Assembly: GCF_002433005.1 (NCBI RefSeq)
Contig: NZ_DJHF01000007.1
Coordinates: 13,556 to 75,699 of the forward strand
Length of the DNA stretch: 62,144 nt
From: Acetomicrobium sp. UBA5826
GTDB lineage: Bacteria > Synergistota > Synergistia > Synergistales > Acetomicrobiaceae
Direction of reading: 5' to 3'
Shown: positions 51,157-58,433 of the stretch, in pieces
How the letters are laid out: each line of letters opens with the position of its first letter
Numbering within the stretch: the stretch's first letter is position 1
Notes under the pieces: generated by a model
Told to the model about the DNA's origin: nothing
The model's input: only the letters and a program-made list of their open reading frames with translations
The model's database searches: none
Made by a program: the position numbers and the translations under genes

Positions 51157-51399
51157 CTAAAATTCAAGATTAAAGATCCGACCCCGGGGTTTCGACCCCG
51201 GGTTTCCCCATTGCGGGATTTCATCGCCAAATTGCTCGGAAACTTCTATCCACCCTTTGATGGCTTCCTTCACATTCGCAAGCGCTTCTTCGTAGGTATC
51301 ACCTTCGCTAATACACCCAGGAAGCGAAGGGACATACACAGTATAACCGCCCTCTTCCGCAGGCTCGAAGATAACTTTATAAGCTTGAGTTTTACTCAT
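51157..51399 (-). pseudogene. Second hicB copy, 3'-truncated, without hicA
   Basis: Starting at ATG 51399 the sequence equals the hicB at 48594 with one residue change through SEQFGDEIPQ, then switches to WGNPGSKPRGRIFNLEF, which is translated repeat DNA. The last seven residues of HicB and all of hicA are lost. The protein may still fold because most of the antitoxin core remains. It is a partial duplication of the hicAB locus 2.6 kb away. Confidence 0.88.
51158..51213 (-). repeat. Repeat copy that truncates the second hicB
   Basis: Minus strand GGGGTCGGATCTTTAATCTT then GAATTTTAG at 51187-51160, preceded by a second GGGGTCGAAA piece (CCCCGGGG-rich, 51181-51207). The hicB copy reads straight into it and ends at its TAG. 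Confidence 0.85.
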
Positions 51400-51575
51400 C
51401 GTCTCAATACCTCTCTTCAATCACAGTCACAAGCTTACAATCCCTGTTTATGGATTGTATCATTAACCTTCATAGCAAGCAGACATTTGTAATGGCAGAC
51501 CCCAGTACCAGTGTTTCCCCTTGACGATCAAAAGTAATATGGCTACAATGTTATCACAAACAGGAGGTGTTTGAA

Positions 51576-51839
51576 TTGAGGCGCGTTTGCGATTCGTCAA
51601 TTCGGGTAAGAATAGACAGCGACACAAAAGAGCGAGCATCAAAAGCTCTGGACAAGATGGGCCTTTCGGTCTCTGATGCCGTTCGGTTGCTATTGGTTCG
51701 AATAGCCGAAGACGGTCGATTCCCCTTCGATCTAGAGGTGCCAAACGCCAGGACGAGAAAGGCAATGGTCGAGCTTGAAGAGGGAGGCGGAATATCTAAA
51801 ACTTCCATCGAAGATGCGTTTGCAGATTTAGGGCTCTAA
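51576..51839 (+). CDS. Orphan RelB/DinJ antitoxin, second copy
   Basis: An 87-residue antitoxin differing from RelB at 47712 by five substitutions (R/K, I/V, K/R, K/R, Q/E), with the same promoter and TTG start. Directly after its stop the DNA changes to an inverted-repeat element instead of the relE gene. It could still bind the YafQ toxin or the relB operator of the other copy, acting as an anti-addiction module. Confidence 0.88.
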   Translation: MRRVCDSSIRVRIDSDTKERASKALDKMGLSVSDAVRLLLVRIAEDGRFPFDLEVPNARTRKAMVELEEGGGISKTSIEDAFADLGL

Positions 51840-51846
51840 ATATAAC

Positions 51847-51947
51847 TGGGGTCACATCTTTAGTTTTGAATCTTGGCATTTTCAGAAACCTCCGTTAACC
51901 TTTAAAGGTATTCAACCGGAAAATTCAAGATTAAAGACGTGACCCCA
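51847..51947. mobile_element. MITE-like element 2: paired inverted GGGGTC repeats
   Basis: 101 bases. TGGGGTCACATCTTTAGTTT-TGAATCTTGG at the left; read inwards from the right, TGGGGTCACGTCTTTAATCT-TGAATTTTCC. Middle: CCGTTAACCTTTAAAGGTAT then TCAACCGG. It begins 7 bases after the orphan relB stop and ends 8 bases before the stop of Rpn copy 2. Confidence 0.88.
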
Positions 51948-51954
51948 ATGCAAT

Positions 51955-52935
51955 TTACTGCCCAAGCAGCTTTAAAACTTCGTCTTTCGATTTGGCGTCA
52001 AATATGGCTTCGACCGCGGCGTCAAGTTTGGATTCGTCGGTAACGGAGCGGATCGTCTTTTCGTCAGAAGACGACAGGCCGAATTTTCGGTGCAACAGTT
52101 TTATAAGCAGCTCTTGCTTGCCCTCTATTTTTCCCTCTATTTTGCCCCTTTCTTTCCCTCTTTTTTCGCCTCTTTCTTCTCCTTGTTTTATCAGCTTTTC
52201 TGCAAAAGATGGCATAACTTTTTCACCTCCAAGTTCTTTTACTATCCGTTGCATGGTGTCTTGGTCTACGTCCAAAGTGTAAAATAAATAAAGGATCAGT
52301 ATTATCCTTTCTTCTTCGGACAGCTTTATTATAACAGCTATCCTTGTGATTCCCTCTATATCATGTAAGGCTACAAGCTTCATGATTATCAAGCTTGCCA
52401 TCAAAAAGGGGGTGGACTTTGCTTTTTGTTCTATCTCGTCGTTAGGAATTTGGGTTAAGTCTACTAGTACATAATTGAATTCAGGGATGTAAGGTTTTAT
52501 GGATTCATTTAAGCTGTCGAACTGTCCTTGAAAATGAGTAGTTATGTTCCAGCTTGAAAAGCCGTGATAAATGACTACGGGAATTACAGGTGTAAGTGGT
52601 ATATTTTTCTTTTTCTGTTCGTCCCACGTTACGGTCATATAGCTCAGTATTTGAAGTAAGACGTTTGGATCAGGGTAAGATTTATGCTCAAATACGAAGT
52701 AAAGCTGTCCTTTTATGTCTGATATATAGCATTCTACGGCTATGTCCATGTAGTACTTGTTATAGCCTTTGATCTTTTCTGTTGGGATTAGCTTCATTTC
52801 CTTTAGATCTATCTGGCTTGAAATGTCTTTTGGTAGAAACTCCTTTATAAATTGTCTTACATTTGCTTCATCTGACATCACCCTTTTAAAGAGCCTGTCG
52901 TGGGGGTCTTTAGGCATTAGGTCGTCTTTTGGCAC
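51955..52935 (-). CDS. Rpn/YhgA-like PD-(D/E)XK nuclease, copy 2
   Basis: A 326-residue paralogue of the gene at 49982. Core motifs are the same (MDIAVECYIS, LYFVFEHKSYPD). The repeat tract before the C-terminus differs in length and sequence, GEERGEKRGKERGKIEGKIE followed by GKQ, giving four extra residues. This is the region that varies in Rpn families. The stop is followed by the MITE-like element 2. Confidence 0.88.
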   Translation of the reverse strand: MPKDDLMPKDPHDRLFKRVMSDEANVRQFIKEFLPKDISSQIDLKEMKLIPTEKIKGYNKYYMDIAVECYISDIKGQLYFVFEHKSYPDPNVLLQILSYMTVTWDEQKKKNIPLTPVIPVVIYHGFSSWNITTHFQGQFDSLNESIKPYIPEFNYVLVDLTQIPNDEIEQKAKSTPFLMASLIIMKLVALHDIEGITRIAVIIKLSEEERIILILYLFYTLDVDQDTMQRIVKELGGEKVMPSFAEKLIKQGEERGEKRGKERGKIEGKIEGKQELLIKLLHRKFGLSSSDEKTIRSVTDESKLDAAVEAIFDAKSKDEVLKLLGQ

Positions 52936-53034
52936 AAGGGAAACCTCCTTTGGATTGAAAGTAAATGACGTAGTTTATTGTACATGAAAAAGCATAACCT
53001 TAAAACTAATGAACCAAAATCCCACGCTTTTTGC

Positions 53035-53421
53035 TCACCAAAGGACTTCCACCGGATATTGAGAGATTTGAGAGTCAACCGTCAGAATGGGCAGCCCTTC
53101 TAATTGAGCTTGTGAAATTAGCAAGCGATCAAAAGGGTCCCGATGATAGTCCGGAAGGGTATAGACATGTAAGACATGGCTTAAAAGAATGGGCAGGTTT
53201 TCAATGGCGTTAAGGGCCACTTGTTCAGGAATAAAATGCTCAAGATTATCAGAAACCTTTAGCTTGCCAAGTTTAGCTTTTATTGCAATTTCCCAACCGC
53301 TGGCAGCGCTCAAGAATAATTGGTTTTTGCCATCACCCATAATTTCGCGAGCCTTTTCGGACAACCTTGGGTCATCTGTGATCCACCACAAAAACGTGTG
53401 GGTATCTAACAGCAGTCGCAT
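53035..53421 (-). CDS. vapC: VapC-like PIN-domain ribonuclease toxin
   Basis: A 128-residue PIN domain. Acidic residues: MRLLLDTHTFLWW (Asp), FLSAASGWEIAIKAKLGKL (Glu), HRDPFDRLLISQA (two Asp), ILTVDSQI (Asp). This is the Sll0205-like subfamily that pairs with Phd-type antitoxins. Its ATG overlaps the antitoxin stop by 16 bases. All four acidic positions are present, so it is likely active as an RNase. Confidence 0.92.
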   Translation of the reverse strand: MRLLLDTHTFLWWITDDPRLSEKAREIMGDGKNQLFLSAASGWEIAIKAKLGKLKVSDNLEHFIPEQVALNAIENLPILLSHVLHVYTLPDYHRDPFDRLLISQAQLEGLPILTVDSQISQYPVEVLW

Positions 53422-53654
53422 TTTTCAAATTCATTAAGGATATCTTCAGGAAGTGGCGCATCAAAGTCGTCAGCGATGACCAGCTTCCCCTTTGCGCTTC
53501 CTGGAATGCGCTGTGCTGTCTGTCTTTCTACCGGCACCAGTCGGGCGACAGGTTTGCCTGCTCTTGCAATGATGACTTCTTTGCCTTCTTCCACTTGGGC
53601 TAAGAGCTTGGAAAGGTTGGTTTTGGCTTCATGAACATTTACCTTGAGCAACAT
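53406..53654 (-). CDS. Phd/YefM-family antitoxin of the PIN toxin
   Basis: An 82-residue antitoxin. N-terminal Phd/YefM fold: NVHEAKTNLSKLLAQVEEGK, EVIIARAGKPVARLVPVE. The C-terminal tail (DDFDAPLPEDILNEFEKCDC) binds the toxin. Upstream, ATAGACTAAGTCATAGACTA (53678-53699, a tandem repeat) may be its operator. First gene of the pair. Confidence 0.9.
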   Translation of the reverse strand: MLLKVNVHEAKTNLSKLLAQVEEGKEVIIARAGKPVARLVPVERQTAQRIPGSAKGKLVIADDFDAPLPEDILNEFEKCDCC

Positions 53655-53716
53655 TAAGACTCACTCCTTTTTTAAAAGTATAGACTAAGTCATAGACTAA
53701 GTCAACTTAGCCTAAC

Positions 53717-53815
53717 TGGGGTCACATCTTTAGTTTTGAATTTTGGCATTCTCGGACACCTCCGTTAACCTTTAAAGGTATTCAACCGGATAATTCAAGA
53801 TTAAAGACCCGACCC
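53717..53815. mobile_element. MITE-like element 3: paired inverted GGGGTC repeats
   Basis: 99 bases. TGGGGTCACATCTTTAGTTT-TGAATTTTGG at the left; read inwards from the right AGGGTCGGGTCTTTAATCTT-GAATTATCC. Middle: CCGTTAACCTTTAAAGGTAT then TCAACCGG, identical to element 2. It lies between the VapBC-like and the PIN/XRE-ImmA pairs. Confidence 0.86.
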
Positions 53816-53832
53816 TCATTCACGACCCCCAT

Positions 53833-54351
53833 TTATTTTCCCAAACTGCTAATATCTTTATTAAACTTTTCAAAAATTTTATTTGAAATATGTTTGGGAT
53901 TTGATTCATGGATTTTACGAGCAATACAAATAGCATGCTCATACGTTATACCACCAGCTTTATATAGTTCAACAATAAATCCTAAACCCCAAAGCGTTCT
54001 TACGCCTTCTTGATTGCATACCTCTCTTAGTTTCTTGTCGTTTGTCACACAGGTAAAACCATGACGTTTCGCAGTGAGAAGACAAATCCAATCCTGAAAC
54101 GAAAGCGGACCTAAGCTTTCCCCTGCTTTGTAGGCATCTTCTATTTCAGGCTCAATGACAGAAAAACCCAACTCGACAAGCTCTTTTTCGCCATCTATTC
54201 CATTGATTTCTTCAATGACTGGACTTACTATATAAAAAGGCCCCATGAATTCCGCGAAGAGTTTTAAAATATCCTTCTCTGTATTAACGAAGTCTATCAC
54301 CACGCAAGCATCCATGATATAAAATGTTCGAGCTTCCGTGTTAGGTGTCAC
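53833..54351 (-). CDS. PIN-domain-like toxin partner of an XRE-ImmA protein
   Basis: A 172-residue PIN-type nuclease: YIMDACVVIDFVN (Asp), SPVIEEINGID (Glu), LSFQDWICLLTAKRHGFTCV (Asp) and TNDKKLREVC (Asp). It overlaps the end of the XRE-ImmA gene by 4 bases. PIN proteins paired with XRE-COG2856 regulators have been predicted as TA modules; phage defence is another possible role. Confidence 0.75.
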   Translation of the reverse strand: MTPNTEARTFYIMDACVVIDFVNTEKDILKLFAEFMGPFYIVSPVIEEINGIDGEKELVELGFSVIEPEIEDAYKAGESLGPLSFQDWICLLTAKRHGFTCVTNDKKLREVCNQEGVRTLWGLGFIVELYKAGGITYEHAICIARKIHESNPKHISNKIFEKFNKDISSLGK

Positions 54352-55463
54352 ACAACAGCCTCCCAGCTTTGAACAAGCTCAAGCATTTCATTGACCCCAA
54401 TCCCCAACATTTCTGCTCCACGACTCAAGGAAATCTTGTCCTCTTTCACAGCTTCCCTAACAAGACGACTGAAACGACTTTCGCAGAAAACAAAACGAAC
54501 TAGTTTATATGGTTCTCCATCTTTGCTAACCCAGTCAGGCTCCTCTTTAAATGACAATTTTTTTCCGTATCTCTTAGTATAAGCATAACAAAACTTTTTC
54601 CATATCGAGTCATCAACAATTTTATGCTCTATCAACCTGTATAAGACAGTTTTATAACTTACCTGATAAATGCTTTTTACCTTAAGGACTCTGTCTACCC
54701 AATGCAGACCAGCCGCTTCGTTCCATTCGTTAAAAAATCCTTCGTCGGGCATTAAGAAATGACTGGCGAATCGGTTTGCTTCCCGCTCTTCCTTTTCATC
54801 TTCCTGAATTTCGCTCATATCGAAACTTTCAGGATGAAGCATTATGTGTCCCAATTCATGTGCAGCGCTGAATATATGCCTCTCAACGGTAATTCGATCC
54901 CAATCGTTTACAATTATTGCCGGTCCCTTGTCTTTATCGTTGATGGAAAGTCCAAAAAAACCTTCTGAAGCAATGGGAAGTATAAGTATTTTAATTCCAG
55001 CTTTTTCAAGCAATCCACATATATCATAGATAGGGACCTTGAGGTCCAAGCCCAATTTCTCTCTACACAGATAAGCAGCCTCTTTAGGATCAGATTTGAT
55101 ACATTGATCTTCTATAGAATTAAAATAAAATGGCTCTTTCTTATTTAACACATCCTCGAGGAAATTAAAATCATCGAGCCATTTCTTAATCTTGGCCAAC
55201 AAATGATCCCTTTTTTTCATCTTTTTAAATGAGCGAAAACGCACTGCCTTCAGCTCTCCCACCGGAGTAAAAAGCTCGTCAAGTCTGATCTTAAGCGCTC
55301 TAGCTATGGCCTCCAAGGTCCTAACCTTTGGTTGGATATGTGCTGCTTCGATTTTTTTGACCTCTATCTCAGATATGCCAGCCACTTCAGCTAATTTTCT
55401 TTGGCTGAATCCTTTTGCTATTCTATTTATTTTTACATTACGGGCCACATCTTCAATAGCCAT
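54348..55463 (-). CDS. XRE helix-turn-helix fused to ImmA/IrrE-type metallopeptidase
   Basis: A 371-residue protein. Residues about 10-65 form an XRE DNA-binding domain (KINRIAKGFSQRKLAEVAGI, EIEVKKIEAAHIQPKVRTLE). The middle has the zinc peptidase motif SAAHELGHIMLHPESFD (HExxH) and a later Glu in EEREANRFASHFLMP. The peptidase may cleave the protein itself or the partner under stress. It is first in the operon; a palindrome lies over its own -10 region, as for autoregulated antitoxins. Confidence 0.85.
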   Translation of the reverse strand: MAIEDVARNVKINRIAKGFSQRKLAEVAGISEIEVKKIEAAHIQPKVRTLEAIARALKIRLDELFTPVGELKAVRFRSFKKMKKRDHLLAKIKKWLDDFNFLEDVLNKKEPFYFNSIEDQCIKSDPKEAAYLCREKLGLDLKVPIYDICGLLEKAGIKILILPIASEGFFGLSINDKDKGPAIIVNDWDRITVERHIFSAAHELGHIMLHPESFDMSEIQEDEKEEREANRFASHFLMPDEGFFNEWNEAAGLHWVDRVLKVKSIYQVSYKTVLYRLIEHKIVDDSIWKKFCYAYTKRYGKKLSFKEEPDWVSKDGEPYKLVRFVFCESRFSRLVREAVKEDKISLSRGAEMLGIGVNEMLELVQSWEAVV

Positions 55464-55486
55464 CTATATTCACCCCCTCCCTTATT

Positions 55487-55518
55487 TATAAATATACATT
55501 TATATAAATATTTGTCAA
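55487..55518 (-). promoter_or_regulatory. Promoter and autoregulatory operator of the XRE-ImmA gene
   Basis: Minus strand TTGACA (55518-55513), 16 bases, TATATT (55496-55491). TATAAATATACATTTATA (55487-55504) is a perfect palindrome with 7-base arms over the -10; ATTTATATAAAT (55498-55509) is another. Confidence 0.65.
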
Positions 55519-55623
55519 CAAGTATATTTTTATACCAGGGGACAAACCGTGGATAAAATACATAATAAACTGCCCTGGTTTCTTAAATATCTGATGATAC
55601 GGCACAGTTACATAAGTGTCGTT

Positions 55624-55779
55624 TTATTCTACAATCATTCTTGAATAATTCTTGAGGTAATCATAAATATCTGCATTGACTGCCTTCGTGGAAACAGCTA
55701 TGTATGTGGCAAGGTACAAAATGCTCGAGGATGGCTCGTTTTTTGGGGAAATTCCTTCTTGCCCCGGCGTGCAATACCT
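55624..55779 (-). pseudogene. 3' end of an unidentified gene cut at a MITE-like element
   Basis: The minus-strand frame gives YCTPGQEGISPKNEPSSSIL, YLATYIAVSTKAVNADIYDY, LKNYSRMIVE and a stop at 55624. It has no start codon; its 5' side is the element at 55783-55881. Composition looks like a genuine protein tail, but no family is recognised. The rest of the 55464-55885 gap shows no gene. Confidence 0.4.
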
Positions 55780-55782
55780 AAT

Positions 55783-55881
55783 TGGGGTCACATCTTTAGT
55801 TTTGAATTTTGGCTTTTCAGAAACCTCCGTTAACCTTTAAAGGTATTCAGCCGGAAAATTCAAGATTAAAGACCTGACCCC
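55783..55881. mobile_element. MITE-like element 4: paired inverted GGGGTC repeats
   Basis: 99 bases. TGGGGTCACATCTTTAGTTT-TGAATTTTGG at the left; read inwards from the right GGGGTCAGGTCTTTAATCTT-GAATTTTCC. Middle: CCGTTAACCTTTAAAGGTAT then TCAGCCGG. It ends 5 bases before the stop codon of the UDP-sugar dehydrogenase gene and marks the right border of the TA array. Confidence 0.88.
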
Positions 55882-55885
55882 GGGG

Positions 55886-57208
55886 TTACTGGCCCATGCC
55901 GAAGTACTTGAAGCCGCGGGATTCCATGTCCTTTTTCTTGTAGATGTTGCGCAGGTCGAAAAAGTAGGGCTGGCGCAGCAGTTCCTTTACCTTGTTTAAA
56001 TCAAGGCTTCTGAACTGGTTCCATTCCGTGATGATTACCAGGGCGTCGCTTCCTTCCATGGTCTCGTATTCGTTTTGACAGTAAATGATCCTGTCTTCGA
56101 TGTTTTTGAGCCTCCATTTGGCTTCCCTATGGGCTGCCGGGTCGTAGACCTTAAAGGTGGCACCTTTTTGAGCGAGCTCGTTTAGTATGGTTATGGAGGG
56201 TGCCTCGCGCATATCGTCGGTGTTCGGCTTAAAGGCAAGCCCAAGCACTGCCAATTGCTTTCCCGATAAATCTCCCAAGACGCGCTCTATCTTTTGTGCG
56301 GCCAAAAGCTTTTGGCGTTCGTTTGCCTCGACGGTCTGCTCGACCAAGCTTAAAGACACGCCGAATTTGCGCGCCATCTCGGCAAAGGCCCTGGTGTCTT
56401 TGGGAAAGCAGCTTCCGCCGTAGCCCGGCCCGGGGTGCAGGAATTTGGGCCCGATGCGGCCGTCCATGCCCATGGCCCTGGCGACGTCCTGCACGTTTGC
56501 CCCTACGTGCTCGCAAAGGTTTGCCACCTCGTTTATGAAGGTCACCTTCATCGCCAGAAAGGCGTTTGAGGCGTACTTTATCATCTCGGCCGTCTCTATG
56601 TTCGTCTCGACGAAGGGCGTCTCGTTTAAGTACAATACCCTGTAAACCTGCTTCATCACCTCAAGCGCCCGATTTGAGTCCGTGCCGATGACCACCCTGT
56701 CGGGGTGGGTGAAGTCGTGCACGGCCGAGCCTTCCCGCAGGAATTCGGGGTTTGAGACGACGTCAAACTCAAAGCTTGCCCCTCTTTTTGCCATCTCCTC
56801 GTTTATCCATTCTTTGACCTTTTTGCCCGTCCCGATGGGCACAGTGCTTTTGTTCACGATGACCGTGTAGCCGTTCATGTAGCGGGCGATGTCGCGGGCG
56901 ACCTGCTCGACATACGTAAGGTCTGCGCTTCCGTCGTCTGCGGGAGGCGTTCCCACGGCGATAAATATTACGTCGCAGCTTTCGACGGCCTGCCTTAAGT
57001 CGGTGGTAAATTCAAGCCTCTTGTAGTAGACGTTTCTTTCGACTATCGGCTGTAAGCCTGGCTCAAAGATGGGGATCACGCCGCACTTCAGGCTTTCGAT
57101 CTTTTCTTCGTCTTTGTCCACGCATATCACGTTTAATCCGAAATCAGACAAACAGCTTCCCGAAACAAGCCCAACGTAACCCGTCCCAACGACGGCTATC
57201 CTGTTCAT
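55886..57208 (-). CDS. UDP-glucose/UDP-N-acetylglucosamine-type nucleotide-sugar 6-dehydrogenase
   Basis: A 440-residue enzyme that oxidises a UDP-sugar twice with NAD to the uronic acid. Motifs: AVVGTGYVGLVSGSCLSDFG (NAD), IFIAVGTPPADDGSADLTYV, NPEFLREGSAVHDFTHPDRV, and catalytic Cys in GYGGSCFPKDTRAFAEMA. Length and motifs fit UDP-glucose 6-dehydrogenase. The downstream gene (upstream on the map strand) encodes a matching epimerase, so UDP-glucuronate to UDP-galacturonate is the likely route for surface glycans. Confidence 0.93.
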   Translation of the reverse strand: MNRIAVVGTGYVGLVSGSCLSDFGLNVICVDKDEEKIESLKCGVIPIFEPGLQPIVERNVYYKRLEFTTDLRQAVESCDVIFIAVGTPPADDGSADLTYVEQVARDIARYMNGYTVIVNKSTVPIGTGKKVKEWINEEMAKRGASFEFDVVSNPEFLREGSAVHDFTHPDRVVIGTDSNRALEVMKQVYRVLYLNETPFVETNIETAEMIKYASNAFLAMKVTFINEVANLCEHVGANVQDVARAMGMDGRIGPKFLHPGPGYGGSCFPKDTRAFAEMARKFGVSLSLVEQTVEANERQKLLAAQKIERVLGDLSGKQLAVLGLAFKPNTDDMREAPSITILNELAQKGATFKVYDPAAHREAKWRLKNIEDRIIYCQNEYETMEGSDALVIITEWNQFRSLDLNKVKELLRQPYFFDLRNIYKKKDMESRGFKYFGMGQ

Positions 57209-57227
57209 GAACGTCCACTCCTTGCCT

Positions 57228-58268
57228 TTAAACTTTATAATATTTCCTGTACCACTCCACGAACTTTGCCAAGCCCTCCTCTATTGGCGTCTCGGGCTTG
57301 AAATCGATGGCTTTTTCAAGGTCAGCCACGTCGGCGTAAGTCATTATAACGTCGCCAGGCTGCATGTCCAAGTATACTTTTTGGGCCTTTTTGCCGAGGC
57401 AATTTTCAAGTACTGCAATGAACCTCGAAAGCTCAACGGGGCTGTTGTTGCCCAGGTTATAGATCTTGTAGGGAGCAAAGCTTTCGCTTATCGGGCCTGT
57501 CTTTTCGTTCCAGTCGGAGTTTGCCTTTGGCGTGAGGTCAATAAGGCGGTAAAGGGCTTTTACCACGTCGTCAATGTAGGTAAAGTCGCGGCTCATCCTG
57601 CCGTGGTTGAAGACTTTGATGGGCACCCCTGCCAAGATGTCGCGAGTGAAGGAAAAGTAAGCCATGTCAGGCCTTCCCCAGGGACCGTAGACGGTAAAAA
57701 GGCGCACCCCCGTCGAGGGGATGCCGTAAAGGTGGGCGTAGGTGTGGGCCATCAGTTCGTTTGCCTTTTTCGTGGCTGCATACAAGCTCACGGGGTGATC
57801 CGTGTTGTGCTCCGTCGAAAAGGGGACGGTCTTATTGCCGCCGTAAACGGAGCTTGACGAGGCAAAAAGCAGGTGTTTAACGGGATAACTCCGGCAGGCT
57901 TCAAGGACGTTTACGAACCCCACTAGGTTTGAATCTACGTAGGCATAGGGGTTTTCGATGGAATAGCGCACCCCCGCCTGGGCCGCCAAGTTCACCACGT
58001 ATTCGGGCTTGCAAGCGGCAAAAATTTCATCCACGACAGGTTTTTTCTTTAAATCCGCGCGGTAAAAGACGAAGTTGCCATAGGCGCGCAATATATCCAG
58101 GCGGTCTTCCTTGAGCTTGGGATCGTAGTAGTTGTTTAGGTTGTCTAACCCAACGACGAAATGCCTTCGCTCAAGCATGAACTTGGCGAGGTGAAAGCCG
58201 ATAAACCCGGCAGCGCCGGTGATCAGGATTTTTGACTGTGTAGACTGTGTAGGCAAGGTGTCGGTCAT
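57228..58268 (-). CDS. NAD-dependent nucleotide-sugar epimerase, probable UDP-glucuronate 4-epimerase
   Basis: A 346-residue short-chain dehydrogenase. NAD loop ITGAAGFIGFHLAKFMLERR, active site SSSVYGGNKTVPF and YAATKKANELMAHTY (Tyr-x-x-x-Lys), and LFTVYGPWGRPDMAYFSFTR, a stretch characteristic of UDP-GlcA 4-epimerases. Located first in the operon, 19 bases before the dehydrogenase gene. Confidence 0.9.
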   Translation of the reverse strand: MTDTLPTQSTQSKILITGAAGFIGFHLAKFMLERRHFVVGLDNLNNYYDPKLKEDRLDILRAYGNFVFYRADLKKKPVVDEIFAACKPEYVVNLAAQAGVRYSIENPYAYVDSNLVGFVNVLEACRSYPVKHLLFASSSSVYGGNKTVPFSTEHNTDHPVSLYAATKKANELMAHTYAHLYGIPSTGVRLFTVYGPWGRPDMAYFSFTRDILAGVPIKVFNHGRMSRDFTYIDDVVKALYRLIDLTPKANSDWNEKTGPISESFAPYKIYNLGNNSPVELSRFIAVLENCLGKKAQKVYLDMQPGDVIMTYADVADLEKAIDFKPETPIEEGLAKFVEWYRKYYKV

Positions 58269-58407
58269 TTGGTGGTCTCCTTTGGTTAAATCTAAATCAG
58301 GCCTTTATGGGGCGCTAAGATTGCAAAATGGGTATTGCTGTAATGTTTAAGACAAAGTGCGGCCGCGAAGGGAAATTAGCCATCTTTGCCGGCTTCGTTA
58401 TTATTTT

Positions 58408-58433
58408 AAATTAAGATTCAAGATGCGATCCCA
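58408..58433 (-). repeat. Degenerate repeat copy forming the end of a glycosyltransferase gene
   Basis: Minus strand CTGGGATCGCATCTTGAATC then TTAATTTAA. The glycosyltransferase frame ends inside it (Ser-Thr-Gly-Ile-Ala-Ser-stop, with TGA from CTTGAATC). Confidence 0.65.

Noticed and set aside
48656..51450. Repeated hicB and Rpn stretches as a CRISPR or tandem array
   Set aside because: They are long gene duplications with no regular spacing.
46791..55881. The repeat-separated modules as an integron cassette array
   Set aside because: No tyrosine integrase, no attC-like folding sites, gene directions are mixed, and the repeats are found outside the array too.
56229..56538. Open frames inside the nucleotide-sugar dehydrogenase gene
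   Set aside because: Arg-rich translation of a GC-rich coding stretch; dehydrogenase motifs are clear in the main frame.
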